This document shows positions 1 to 14,939 of a stretch of DNA of 64,000 nt, piece after piece. Source of the stretch: Chamaelirium japonicum (taxonomy: Eukaryota; Streptophyta; Magnoliopsida; Liliales; Melanthiaceae). A model generated the notes under the pieces. It was not told where the DNA came from, did no database searches, and worked only from the letters and a program-made list of their open reading frames with translations. Within the stretch, counting starts at the first letter, position 1. Each line of letters starts with the position of its first letter. The DNA lies in assembly GCA_947650365.1 (NCBI GenBank), contig CANTAL010000097.1, positions 434,001-498,000 of the forward strand, in the 5' to 3' direction. A program made the position numbers and the translations under genes.

Positions 1-3000
1 CGCACGATCCATTCTAATTCATTCGCACGAATGTATCCACTCTAATTCATTCGTACGATCCATCCTAATTCCTTCGTACGATCCATTCTAATTCGATCCA
101 TTCTAATTCATTCATATTTACAAATTCATACGTACGATCCATTATTACAATCCATTCTAATTCAGTCGTACGATTCATTCTAATTCCTTCGTACGATCCA
201 TTCTAATTCATTCATACGATCTATTCTAATTCATTCGTACGATCCATTCTAATTCATTCCTACGATCCATTCTAATTCATTCGTACAATCCATTCTAATT
301 TCTTCGTATGATCCATTCTAATTCCTTCGTTCGATCCATTCTAATTCCTTCGTACGATCCATTCTAATTCATTCGCACGATCCATTCTAATTCCTTCGTA
401 CGATCCTTTCTAATTCATTCGTACGATCCATTCTAATTCATTCGCACGACCCATTCTAATTCATTAATACGATCCAATCTAATTCATTCATATGATCCAT
501 TCTAATTCATTCATACAATCCATTCTAATTCTTTCACATGATCCATTCTAATTCATTCGTACGATCCATTCTAATTCATTCGTACGATCCTTTCTAATTC
601 ATTCGCACGAATGTATCCAGATCCATTCTAATTCATTCGCACGATCCATTCTAATTCATTCGCACGATCCATTCTAATTCATTCGTACAAGCCATTCTTA
701 CTCATTCGTACGATCCATTCTAATTCATTCATACAATCCATTCTAATTCTTTTGCACGAATGTATCCATTCTAATTCATTCGTACGATCCATTCAAATTC
801 ATTCGCACGATCCATTCTAATTCATTCGTACGATCCATTCTAATTCCTTCGTACGATCCATTCTAATTCATTTGTACGATCCATTCTAATTCATTAATAC
901 GATCCATTCTAATTCATTCGCACGATCCATTCTAATTCATTCGCACGATCCATTCTAATTCATTCATACGATCCAATCTAATTCATTCATACGATCCATT
1001 CTAATTTATTCGTATGATCCATTCTAATTCCTTCGTACGATCCATTCTAATTCATTCATACGATCCATTCTAATTCATTCGCACGATCCATTCTAATTCA
1101 TTCGCACGAACCATTCTAATTCATTCGCACGATCCATTCTAATTCATTCATACGATCCATTCTAATTCATTCGTACGATCCATTCTAATTCATTTGCACG
1201 AATATATCTATTCTAATTCATACGTACGATCCATTCTAATTCCTTCGTACGATCCATTCTAATTCCTTCGTACAATCAATTCTAATTCAGTCGCATGATC
1301 CATTCTAATTCATTCGCACGATCCATTCTAATTCATTCATACGATCCAATCTAATTCATTCATACGATCCATTCTAATTCATTCGTATAATCCATTCTAA
1401 TTCCTTCGTACGATCCATTCTAATTCATTCATACGATCCATTCTAATTCATTCATACGATCCAATCTAATTCATTCATACGATCCATTCTAATTCATTCG
1501 TACGATCCATTCTAATTCCTTCGTACAATTCATTCTATTTCATTCATACGATCCAATCTAATTCATTCATACGATCCATTCTAATTCATTCGTATGTATA
1601 CATTCTAATTCATTCATACGATCCATTCTAATTCATTTGTACGATCAATTCCAATTCATTCGCAGAATCTATTCTAATTCATTCGTACGATCCATTCTAA
1701 TTCATTCGCACGATCCATTCTAATTCATTCGTACGATCCATTCAAATTCATAAGCACGATCCATTCTAATTCATTCGTACGATCCATTCTAATTCATTCG
1801 CACGATCCATGAATTCATTCGCACGATCCATTCTAATTCATTCATACGATCCAATCTAATTCATTCGTACGATCCATTCTAATTCCTTCGTACGATCCAT
1901 TCTAATTCCTTCGTACGATCCATTCTAATTCCTTCGTACAATCCATTCTATTTCATTCGTACGATCCATTCTTATTTAATCGTATGATCCATTCTAATTC
2001 ATTCGCACGAATGGATACATTCGTGCGAATGAATTAGAATGGATCATACGATTGAATTAGAATGAATCGTACGAAGGAATTAGAATGGATCGTACGAAGG
2101 AATTAGAATGGATCGTACGAATGAATTAGAATGGATCGTACGAATGAATTAGATTGGATCGTATGAATGAATTAGAATTGATCGTGCGAATGAATTAGAA
2201 TGGATCGTACGAATGAATAAGAATGGATCGTATGAATGAATTAGAATGGATCGTGTATCCATTCTAATTCATTCGTACGATCCATTCTAATTCATAAGCA
2301 CGATCCATTCAAATTCATTCATACGATCCATTCTAAGTCATTCGTACGATCCATTCTAATTTATTCGCACGATCCATTCTAATTTATTCTTACGATCCTT
2401 TCTAATTCATTCGTACGAATGTATCCATTCTAATTCATTCGTATGATCCACTCTAATTCCTTCGTACGATCCATTCTAATTCCTTCGTATGATCCATTCT
2501 AATTCCTTTGTACGATCCATTCTAATTCCTTCGTATGCATTCTAATTCATTCGTACGAATGAAATAGAATGGATTGTACGAATGAATTAGAATGGATCGT
2601 ACGAATGAATTAGAGTTGATACATTCGTGCGAATGGATTAGAATCGATCGTACGAATGAGTAAGAATGGATCGTACGAATGAAATAGTATGGCGATCCAT
2701 TCTTACTCATTCGCACGATCCATTCTAATTCATTCATACGATCCATTCTAATTCATTCGTACGATCCATTCTAATTCATTCGCACAATCTATTCTAATTC
2801 ATTCACACGATCCATTCTATTTCATTCGTACGATCCATTCTTACTCATTCGTATGATCCATTCTAATTCATTCGCACGAATGTATCCATTCTAATTCATT
2901 CGTACGATCCATTCTAATTCCTTTGTACAATCCATTCTAATTCCTTCGTACGATCTATTCTAATTCATTCGTACGATCCATTCTAATTCATTCATACGAT

Positions 3001-3257
3001 CCAATTTAATTCATTCATATTCTAATTCATTCGTATGATCCATTCTAATTCTTTCGTACGATCCATTCTATTTCATTCGTACGATCCATTCTTACTCATT
3101 CGTATGATCCATTCTAATTCATTCCCACGAATGTTTCCATTCTAATTCATTCGTACGATCCATTCTAATTCATTCTTACGATCCATTCTAATTCATTCGC
3201 ACGAATGTATCCAATCTAATTCATTCGTACGATCCATTCTAATTCCTTCGTACGATC
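1..3257. repeat. Satellite, mainly forward, with two short reverse blocks
   Basis: Forward at 1-2017, reverse 2018-2253, forward 2254-2552, reverse 2553-2692, forward 2693-3257. The first switch lies in an imperfect palindrome (ATTCGCACGAAT, 6-bp spacer, ATTCGTGCGAAT, near 2004-2031). The switch at 2552/2553 lies in ATTCGTACGAAT. The reverse-to-forward switch near 2253 reads GGATCGTGTATCC. Nothing but satellite is visible here; the open frame at 2522-2746 on the minus strand is a repeat translation. Confidence 0.9.
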
Positions 3258-5168
3258 CAATGAATTAGAATAGATTGTGCGAATGAATTAGAATGGATCG
3301 TACGAATGAATTAGAATGGATACATTCGTGCGAATGAATTAGAATGGATACATTCGTGAGAAAGAATTAGAATAGATCGTATGAACGAATTAGAATGGAT
3401 CGTATGAATGAATTAGAATGGATCGTGTGAATGAATTAGCATGGATCGTGCTAATGAATTAGAATGGAACGTACGAATGAATTAGAATAGATTATGCAAT
3501 TGAATTAGAATGGATCGTGCGAATGAATTAGAATGGATCGTACGAATGAATTAAAATGGATACATTCGTGCGAATGAATTAGAATGGATCGTATGAATGA
3601 ATTAGAATTGATCGTATGAGTAAATTCGAATGGATCGTGCGTGAGTAAGAATGGATCGTACGAATGAAATAGAATGGATTGTACGAATGAATTAGAATTG
3701 ATACAGAATGAATTAGAATGGATCGTGCGTCGTACGAATGAATTAGAATGGATCGTATTAATAAATTAGAAAGGATCGTGCGAATGAATTAGAATGGATC
3801 GTACGAATGAAATAGAATGGATCGTATGAATGAATTAGAATGGATACATACGAATGAATTAGAATGGATCGTATGAATGAATTAGATTGGATCGTATGAA
3901 TGAATTAGAATGGATCGTGCGTCGTACTTATGAATTAGAATGGATCGTATGAATGAATTAGATTGGATCGTATGAATGAATTAGAATGGATCGTACGAAT
4001 GAATTAGAATGGATCGTGCTAATGAATTAGAATGGATAGTACGAATGAATTAGAATGGGTCGTGCGAATGAATTAGAATGGATCGTGCGAATGAATTAGA
4101 ATGGATCGTACGAATGAATTAGAATGGATCATACGAATGAATAAGAATGGATCGTGCGAATGAATAAGAATGGATCGTGCGAATGAATTAGAATAGATTG
4201 TGCGAATGAATTAGAATGGATCGTACGAATGAATTAGAATGGATCGTACGAATGAATTAGAATGGATCGTACGAATGAATTAGAATGGATCGAGCGAATG
4301 AATTAGAATGGATCGTACGAATGAATTAGCATGGATCGTACGAATGAATTAGAATGGATCATGCTAACGAATTAGAATGGATCGTACGAATGAATTAGAA
4401 TGGATCGTATGAATGAATTAGAATGGATCGTTCGAATGAATTAGAATGGATCATATGAATGAAATCGAATGGATCCTATGAATTAGAATGGATCGTACGA
4501 AGGAATTAGAATGGATCGTATGAATGAATTAGATTGGATCGTATTAATGAATTAGAACGGATCGTACGAATGAATTAGAACGGATCGTACGAATGAATTA
4601 GAATGAATCGTACGAATGAATTAGAATGGATCATACGAATGAAATAGAATGGATCGTACGGATGAATTAGAATGGATCGTACGAATGAATTAGAATGGAT
4701 ACATTCGTGCGAATGAATTAGAATGGATACATATGAATGAATTAGAATGGATCGTATGAAAGAATTAGAATGGATCGTACGAATGAATTAGAATGGATCG
4801 TACAAAGGAATTAGAATGGATCATACGAATGAAATATAATGGGTCGTACAAAGGAATTAGAATCGATCGTACGAATAAATTAGAATGGATACATTCGTGC
4901 GAAAGAATTAGAATAGATCGTATGAATGAATTAGAAAGGATCGTATGAATGAATTAGAATGGATCGTATGAAGGAATTAGATTGGATCGTATTAATGAAT
5001 TAGAATGGATCGTGCGAATGAATTAGAATGGATCGTATGAATGAATTAGAATGGATCGTACGAATGAGTAAGAATGGATCGTACGAATGTATTCGTGCAT
5101 GTGAATGAATTAGAATGGATCGTATGAATGAATTAGAATGGATTGTGCGAATGAATTAGAATGGATTG
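3258..5168 (-). repeat. Satellite block, reverse orientation
   Basis: A 1.9-kb uninterrupted reverse block. It begins where GATCCAA runs directly into TGAATTAG near 3258 and ends near 5168, where GATTGTAC runs into GATCCATTC. The 28-bp variant recurs as GATACATTCGTGCGAATG, for example near 3328, 3349, 3569 and 4709. No other sequence is present. Confidence 0.9.
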
Positions 5169-8100
5169 TACGATCCATTCTAATTCATTCATACAATCCA
5201 TTTTAGTTATTTTACACGAATGTATCCATTCTAATTCCTTCGTACGATCAATTCTAATTCCTTCGTACGATCCATTCTAATTCCTTCGTACGATCCATTC
5301 TATTTCATTCGTACAATCCATTCTTACTCAATCGTATGATCCATTCTAATTTATTCGTACGATCCATTCTAATTCATTCGCACGATCCATTCTAATTCAT
5401 TCATACGATCCAATCTAATTCATTCATACGATCCATTCTAATTCATTCGCACAATCTATTCTAATGAATTAGAGTGGATACATTCGTACGAATGAAATAG
5501 AATGGATTGTACGAATGAATTAGAATGGATGCGAATGAATTAGAATGGAATGGATCGTACTTATGAATTAGAATGGATCGTGTGAATAAATTAGAATGAA
5601 TCGTACGAATAAATTAGAATGGATCGTATGAATGAATTGGAATGGATTGTACAAATGAATTAGAATGGATCGTACGAATGAGTAAGATTGGGTCGTATGA
5701 ATGAAATAGAATGGATCGTATGAATTAGAATTGATCGTACGAAGGAATTAGAATGGATCGTATGAATGAATTAGACTGGATCGTGCGAATGAATTAGAAT
5801 GGATCGTACGAATGAATTAGAATAGATTGTGCGAATGAATTAGAATGGATCATACGAATGAATTAGAATGGATCGTAATAATGGATCGTACGAATGAAAT
5901 AGAATGGATCGTACGAATGAATTAGCATGGATCGTGCGAATGAATTATAATGGATCGTACGAATGAATTAGAATGGATCGTATGAATGAATTAGAATGGA
6001 TTATGTGAATGAATTAGAGAGGATCGTACGAATGAATTAGAATGGATACATTCATGCGAATGAATTAGAATGGATCGTATGAATGAATTAGATTGGATCG
6101 TATTAAGGAATTAGAATGGATCGTGCGAATGAATTAGAATGGATTGTACGAATGAATTAGAATGGATACATTCGTGCGAATGAATTAGAATGGGTCATAC
6201 GATTGAGTAAGAATGGATCGTACGAATGAAATATAATAGATCGTACGAATGAATTAGAATGGATCGTGCTAATGAATTAGAATGGATCGTACGAATTACG
6301 AATAAATTAGAATGATCCATTCTAATTCATTCGCACGATCAATTCTAATTCATTAGCACGATCCATTCTAATTCGTTCGCACGAATGTATCCATTTTAAT
6401 TCATTCGTGCGATCTATTCTAATTCATTCATACGATCCATTCTAATTCATTCATACGATCCATTCTAATTCATTTGCACGAATATATCGATTCTAATTCA
6501 TTCGTACGATCCATTCTAATTCATTCATACGATCCATTCTAATTCATTCATACAATCCATTCTAATTCTTTCACACGATCCATTCTAATTCATTCGTACG
6601 TTCCATTCTAATTAATTAGCACGATCCATGCTAATTCATTCGTACGATCCATTATAATTCATTCGCACGATCCATTCTAATTCATTCGCACAAAATGTAT
6701 CCATTCTAATTCATTCGTACGATCCATTCTAATTCATTCGCACGAATGTATCCATTCTAATTCATTCGTACGATCCATTCTAATTCATTCATACAATCCA
6801 TTCTAATTCTTTTGCACGAATGTATCCATTCTAATTCATTCGTACGATCCATTGTAATTTATTCATACGATCCATTCTAATTCATTCGCACGATCCATTC
6901 TAATTCATACGTACGATCCATTCTATTTCATTCGTACGATCCATTCTAATTCATTCGTACGATCCATTCTAATTCATTCGTACGATCCATTCTTATTCAT
7001 TCCCATGAATGTATCCATTCTAATTCATACGTACGATCCATTCTAATTCATTTAAACGGATATATCCATTCTAATTCATTCGTAGGATACATTCGTGCGA
7101 ATGAATTAGAATGGATCATACGAATGAGTAAGAATGGATCGTACGAATGAATTAGAATAGATCGTACGAATGAATTAGAATGGATCGTCCTAATGAATTA
7201 GAATTGATCGTACGAATGAATTAGAATAGAATATGCGAATGAATTAGAATGGATCGTACGAATGAATTAGAATGGATACATTCGTGCGAATGAATTTGAA
7301 TGGATCGTATGAATGAATAAGTATGGATTCTACGAATGAATTAGAATAGATTGTGCGAATGAATTAGAATGGATCGTATGAATGAATTAGATTGGATCGT
7401 ATGAATGAATTAGAATGGATTGTGCGAATGAATTAGAATGGATCGTGCGAATGAATTAGAATGGATTGTACGAATGAATTAGAATGGATCGTACGAATGA
7501 ATTAGAATGGATCGTACTTATTAATTTGAATGGATCGTACGAATGAATTAGAATGGCTCGTACGTATGAATTTGTACGTATGAATGAATTAGAATGGATC
7601 GTGCGAATGAATTAGAATGGATCGTACGAATGAATTTGAGTGGATACATTCGTGCGAATGAATTAGAATGGATCGTACGAATAAGTAAGAATGGATCGTA
7701 CGAATGAAATAGAATGGATTGTACGAATGAATTAGAATGGATCGTACGAAAGAATTAGAATGGATTGTATGAATGAATTAGAATGGATCATATGAATGAA
7801 TTAGAATGGATCGTGCAAATGAATTAGAATGGATCATACGATACGAATGAAATATAATGGGTCGTACAAAGGAATTAGAATGGATCGTACGAAGGAATTA
7901 GAATGGATCATACGAATGAATTAGAATGGATACATTCGTGCGAATGAATTAGAATGGATAGTTCGAATGAGTAAGAATGGATCGTACGAATGAAATAGAA
8001 TGGATTGTACGAATGAATTAGAATGGATCGTACGAAAGAATTAGAATGGATCGTATGAATGAATTAGAATGGATCGTATGAATGAATTAGAATGGATCGT

Positions 8101-8838
8101 GCGAGTGAATTAGAATGGATCGTACGATACGAATGAATTAGAATGGATCGTACGAAGGAATTAAATTGGATCGTACGAAGGAATTAGAATGGATCGTACG
8201 AATGAATTAGAATGGATACATTCGTGCGAATGAATTTGAATGGATCGTGCAAATGAATTAGAATGGATCGTACGAATGAATTAAAATTGTGCGAATGAAT
8301 TAGAATGGATCATACAAATGAATTAGAATGGATCGTACGAATGAATTAGAATGGATCGTATGAATGAATTAGAATGGATCGTGTGAAAGAATTAGAATGG
8401 ATTGTATGAATGAATTAGAATGGATCGTATGAATGAATTAGAGTGGATCGTGTTTTTTCGTGCTAATGAATTAGAATGGATCGTACGAATGAATTAGAAT
8501 TGATATATTCGTGCGAAAGAATTAGAATGGATCGTATGAATGAATTAGATTGGATCGTATGAATGAATTAGAATGGATCGTGCGAAGGAATTAGAATGGA
8601 TACATTCGTGCGAATGAAGTAGAATGGATCGTGCGAATGAATTAGAATGGATCGAATTAGAATAGATACATTCATTCGAATGAATTAGAATGGATCATAC
8701 GATTGAGTAAGAATGGATCGTACGAATGAAATAGAATAGATCGTAAGGAATGGATCATACGAAGGAATTAGAATGGATCGTACAAATAAATTAGAATGGA
8801 TCATACGAATGAAATATAATGGGTCGTACAAAGGAATT
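5169..8838. repeat. Satellite, alternating blocks with a 275-bp internal duplication
   Basis: Forward 5169-5464, reverse 5465-6312, forward 6313-7085, reverse 7086-8838. Within the last block, about 7640-7850 and 7920-8130 are similar in the same order (28-bp unit, AGTAAG unit, AAATAG unit, AAAGAATT unit, then an irregular CGATACGAATG). This indicates a tandem duplication of about 275 bp. A T6 run at 8453-8458 is a rare marker found again at 13622 and, inverted, at 55921 and 58121. Confidence 0.85.
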
Positions 8839-11567
8839 ACACGAATGTATCCATTTTAATTCATTCGTACGATCCATTCTAATTCATTCGCACGATCCAT
8901 TCTGATTTATTCATACAATCCATTGTAATTCTTTTGCACGAATGTATCCATTCTAATTCATTCGTACGATCCATTGTAATTCATTCGTACAATCCATTCT
9001 AATTCATTCGTATGATCCATTCTAATTCATTCGTACAATCCATTCTATTTCATTCGTACGATCCATTCTTACTCATTCGTATGATCCATTCTACTTCATT
9101 CGCACGAATGTATCTATTCTAATTCATTCGTATGATCCATTCTAATTCATTCGTACGATCCATTCTAATTCATTCGTATGGTCCATTCTAATTCATTCAC
9201 ACGATCCATTCGAATTCATTCGTACGATCCATTCTAATTCATTCACACGAATGTATCCATTCTAATTCATTCGTACAATCCATTCTAATTCATTCGTACG
9301 ATCCATTCTAATTCCTTCGTACGATCCATTCTAATTCCTTCGTACGTACGATCCATTCTAATTCCTTCGTACGATCTATTATATTTCATTCGTATGATCC
9401 ATTCTAATTCCTTCGTACGATCCATTCTTATTCATTCGTACAATCCATTCTAATTCATTCGTACGATCCATTCTAATTCATTCGCACAATCCATTCTAAT
9501 TCATTCATACGATCCATTCTAATTCATTCGTACACTCCATTCAAATTCATTCGCACGATCCATTCTAATTCAATCGTACGATCCATTCTAATTCATTCGC
9601 ACGAATGTATCAATTCGAATTCATTCGCACGATCCATTCTAATTCATTCGTACGATCCATTCTAATTCATTAGCACGAACCATTCTAATTCAATCGTACG
9701 ATCAATTCTAATTCATTAGCACATGGATCATACGAATGAAATATATTGGGTCATAGAAAGGAATTAGAATGGATCGTACGAATGAATTAGAATGGTTCGT
9801 GCGAATGAATTAGAATGGATGCGTATGAATGAAATAGAATGGATCGTATGAATTAGAATGGATCGTACGCGTACGAATGAATTAGAATGGATACATTCGT
9901 GCGAATGGATTGTAGAATTGATCGTATGAATGAATTAGATTGGATCGTATGAATAAATTAGAATGGATCGTACGAATGAATAGAATAGATCGTACGAAGG
10001 AATTAGAATGGATCGTACGAAGGAATTAGAATGGATATGTTCGTGCGAATGAATTAGAATGGATCGTACGAATGAGTAAGAATGGATCGTATGAATGAAA
10101 TAGAGTGGATTGTACGAATGAATTAGAATGGATCGTACGAATAAATTAGAAAGGATACATTCGTGCGAATGAATTAGAATGGATCGTACGAAGGAATTAG
10201 AATGGATCGTACGAAGGAATTAGAATGGATCGTACAAATGAATTAGAATGGATCGTACGAATGAATTAGAATGGATCGTACGAATGAAATAGAATGGATC
10301 GTATGAATGAATTAGAATGGATCGTGCTAATGAATTAGAATAGATTGTGCGAATGAATTAGAATGGATCGTACGAATGAATTAGATTGGATCGTATGAAT
10401 GAATTAGAATGGACCGTGCGAATGAATTAGAATGGATCGTACGAATGAATTAGAATGGATCGTATGATTGAATTAGAATGGATCGTACAAAGGATGGATA
10501 CATTCGTGCGAATGAATTAGAATGGATCGTACGAATGAATTAGAATGGATTGTATGAATGAATTAGAATGGATCGTGCAAATGAATTAGAATGGATCATA
10601 CGAATGAATTAGAATGGATCGTATGAATGAATGAGAATAGATCGTGCGAATGAATTAGAATGGATCGTACGAATGAGTAAGAATGGATCGTATGAATGAA
10701 TTAGATTGGATCGTATGAATGAATTAGAATGGATCGTATGAGTGAATTCGAATGGATCGTGCGTGCGAATGAATTAGAATGGATCGTACGAATGAGTAAG
10801 AATGGATTGTACAAATGAATTAGAATGGATCGTACGAATGAATTAGAATAGATTGTGCGCACGTACCATCCATTCTAATTCATTCGCACGAATGTATCCA
10901 TTCTAATTCATTCGTACGATCCATTCTAATTCATTCGTACAATCCACTCTATTTCATTCGTACGATCCATTCTTACTCATTCGTACGATCCATTCTAATT
11001 CATTCGTACGATCCATTCTAATTCATTCATACGATCCATTCTAATTCATTCGTACGAGCCATTCTAATTCATTAGCAATATCAATTCTAATTCATTCATA
11101 CGATCCAATCTAATTCATTCATACGATCCATTCTAATTCATTCGTATGTATCCATTCTAATTCATTCGTACGATCCATTCTAATTCATTCATACGATCCA
11201 TTCAAATTCATTCGTACGATCCATTCTAATTCCTTCATACGATCTATTCTAATTCCTTCGTACGTACGATCCATTCTAATTCATTCGCACGATCCATTCA
11301 AATTCATTCATACGATCCATTCTAATTCATTCGTATGATCCATTCTAATTCATTCGCACAATCTATTCTAATTAATTCGTACGACCCATTCTTTTTCATT
11401 CGTACGATCCATTCTAATTCATACGATCCATTCTATTTTATTCATACGATCCATTCTAATTCATTCGTACAATCCATTCTAATTCATTCGCACGAATGAA
11501 ACCATTCTAATTCATTTGTACGATCCATTCTAATTCCTTCGTACGATCCATTCTAATTCCTTCATAC
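8839..11567. repeat. Satellite, forward/reverse/forward
   Basis: Forward 8839-9722, reverse 9723-10860, forward 10861-11567. The last switch is the palindrome-like CCTTCATACGAAGG near 11560-11573. Several irregular units occur at switches, for example TGTGCGCACGTACC near 10857. No non-satellite sequence is seen. Confidence 0.85.
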
Positions 11568-14500
11568 GAAGGAATTAGAATGGATCGTACGAATGAATTA
11601 GAATGGATCGTACGAATGAATTAGAATGGATACATACGTGCGAATGAATTAGAATGGATCATACGAAGGAATTAGAATGGATCGTACGAATGAATTAGAA
11701 TGGATCGTACGAATGAATTAGAATGGATCGTACGAATGAATTAGAATGGATACATTCGTGCGAATGAATTAGAATGGATCATACGAAGGAATTAGAATGG
11801 ATCGTATGAATGAATTAGAATGGATCGTACGAATGAACTAGAATGGACACATTCATGCGAATGAATTAGAATTGATAGATCGAAGGAATTAGAATGGATC
11901 GTACGACTGAATTAGAATGGATCGTACGAATGAATTAGAATGGATCGTACAAATCAATTAGAATGGATAAATTCGTGCGAATGAATTAGAATGGATCATA
12001 CGAATGAATTAGAGTTGATACATTCATGCGAATTAATTAGAATGGATCGTACGAATGAGTAAGAATGGATCGTAGAATTAGAATGGATCGTATGAATGAA
12101 TTAGAATGGATACATACGAATGAATTAGAATGGATCGTATGAATTAATTACAATGGTCGTGCGAATGAATTAGAATGGATCGTACAAATGAATTAGAATG
12201 GATCGTACGAATGAATTAGAATGGATCGTATGAATGAATTAGAATGGATCGTACTAATGAATTAAAATGGATCGTATGAATGAATTAGAATAGATTATGC
12301 GAATGAATTAGAATGGATCTGGATCGTGTATCCATTCTAATTCATTCGTACGATCCATTCTAATTCATTCGCACGATCCATTCTAATTCATTCGTATGAT
12401 CTATTATATTTCAGTCGTACGATCCATTCTAATTCATTCATACGATCCAATCTAATTCATTCATACGATCCATTCTAATTCATTCGTACGATCCATTCTA
12501 TTTCATTCATACGATCCATTCTAATTCCTTTGTACGATGCATTCTAATTCCTTCGTACGATCCATTCTATTTCATTCGTATGATCCATTCTAATTCATAA
12601 GTACGATCCGTTCTAATTCATTCGTACGATCCATTCTAATTCATTCGCACGATCCATTCTAATTTATTCATACGATCCAATCTAATTCATTCATACGATC
12701 CATTCTAATTCATTCGCACGAATGTATCCATTCTAATTCATTCGCACGATCCATTCTAATTCATTCATACAATCCATTCTAATTCTTTTGCACAAATGTA
12801 TTCATTCTAATTCATTCGTACGATCCATTCTAATTCATTCGTACGATCCATTCTAATTCATTCCCACGATCCATTCTAATTCATTCATACGATCCAATCT
12901 AATTCAATCGTACGATCCATTCTAATTCATTCGCACGAATGTATCAACTCTAATTTATTCGTACGATCCATTCTAATTCATTCATACATGTACGAATGAA
13001 TTAGAATGGATACATTCATGGGAATGAATTAGAATGGATCGTATGAATGAATTAGATTGGATCGTATGAATGAATTAGAATGGATCGTGCGAATGAATTA
13101 AAATGAATCGTACGAATGAATTAGAATGGATCTTACGAATGAATTAGAATGGATACATTCGTGCAAAAGAATTAGAATGGATTGTATGAATGAATTAGAA
13201 TGGATCGTGCGAATGAATTAGAATGGATCGTACGAATGAATTAAAATGGATACATTCGTGCGAAAGAATTAGAATAGATCGTATGAATGAATTAGAATGG
13301 ATCGTATGAATGAATTAGAATGGATCATACGAATGAATTAGAATGGATCGTGCGAATGAATTAGAATGGATCGTACGAATGAATTAGAATGGATCGTACG
13401 AAGGAATTAGAATGGATCGTACGAATGAATTAGAAGAATACATTCGAATTCATTCGTACGATCCATTCTAATTCCTTCGTACGATCCATTCGAATTCATT
13501 CGCACAATCCATTCTAATTCATTCGCACGATCCATTCTAATTCATGCATAAGATCCATTCTAATTCATTCATACAATCCATTCTAATTCTTTCTAATTTA
13601 TTCGTACATGAGTGGATCGTCTTTTTTCGTGCAAATGAATTAGAATGGATCGTACGAATGAATTAGAATGGATACATTCGTGCGAAAGAATTAGAATGGA
13701 TCGTATGAATGAATTAGATTGGATCGTATAAATGAATTAGAATGGATCGTACGAATGAATTAGAATGGATCGTGCTAATGAATTGGAATGGACCGTACGA
13801 ATGAATTAGAATGGATCGTGCGAATGAATTAGAATAGATCGTGCGAATGAATTAATATGGATCGTACAAATGAATTAGAATGGATTGTACGAATGAATTA
13901 GAATGGATCGTACGAATGAATTAGAATAGATTGTGCGAATGAATTAGAATGGATCGTATGAGTGCGAATGAATTAGAATGGATCGTGCGAATGAATTAGA
14001 ATGGATCGTATTAATGAATTAGAATGGATCGTGCGAATGAATTAGAATGGATCGTACGAATGAGTAAGAATGGATCGTGCGAATGAATTAGAATGGATCA
14101 TACGAATGAATTAGAATGGATCAAATGAATGAATTAGAATGGATCGTGCGATTGAATTAGAATGGATCATATGAATGAATTAGAATAGATTGTGCGAATG
14201 AATTAGAATGGATCATACGAATGAATTAGAATGGATACATTCGTGCGAATGAATTAGAATAGATCGTATGAATGAATTAGAATGGATCGTACGAATGAAT
14301 TAGAATGGATCGTGCGAATGAATTAGAATGGATCTTGCGAATGAATTAGAATGGATCGTACGAATGAAATAGAATGGATTGTACGAATGAATTAGAATGG
14401 ATCGTACGAATGAATTAGAATGGATACATTCCTGCGAATGAATTAGAATGGATCATACAAATGAATTAGAATGGATTCATTTGTGCGAATGAATTAGAAT

Positions 14501-14939
14501 GGATCGTACGAATGAGTAAGAATGGATCGTACGAATGAAATAGAATGGATTGAATTAGAATGAATTGTACGAATGAATTAGAATGGATCGTATGAATGAA
14601 TTAGAACAAAGGCATTAGAATGGATCGTACGAAGGAATTAGAATGGATCGTACGAATGAATTAGAATGGATCGTACGAATGAATTAGAATGGATCTTACG
14701 AAGGAATTAGAATGGATCGTACGAAGGAATTAGAATGGATCGTACAAATGAATTAGACTGGATACATTCGTGCGAATGAATTAGAATGGATCGTACGAAT
14801 GAGTAAGAATGGATCGTACGAATGACATAGAATGGATCGTACGAATGAATTAGAATGGATCGTGCGAATGAATTAGAATGGATCGTACGAATGAATTAGA
14901 ATAGATTGTGTGAATGAATTAGAATGGATTGTACGAATG
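11568..14939. repeat. Segmental duplication I, copy 1 (~3.4 kb)
   Basis: Blocks are reverse 11568-12327, forward 12328-12988, reverse 12989-13445, forward 13446-13608, reverse 13609-14939. It shares a series of rare markers, in order, with 14940-17966: GATCGTAGAATTAG (12071), GATCTGGATCGTGTATCC (about 12317), the switch CATACATGTACG (about 12984), GTATGAGTGCGAATG (about 13957), GGATTGAATTAG (about 14548) and an isolated ACAAAGG unit (about 14607). The short forward island at 13446-13608, with the T6 marker after it at 13622-13627, is missing from copy 2. The marker offset therefore drops from about 3340 to about 2910 bp across it. Confidence 0.75.

Noticed and set aside
1-2017. CRISPR-like regular short repeats
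   Set aside because: The units are contiguous with no unique spacers, and the window is plant DNA with a CACTA transposon.
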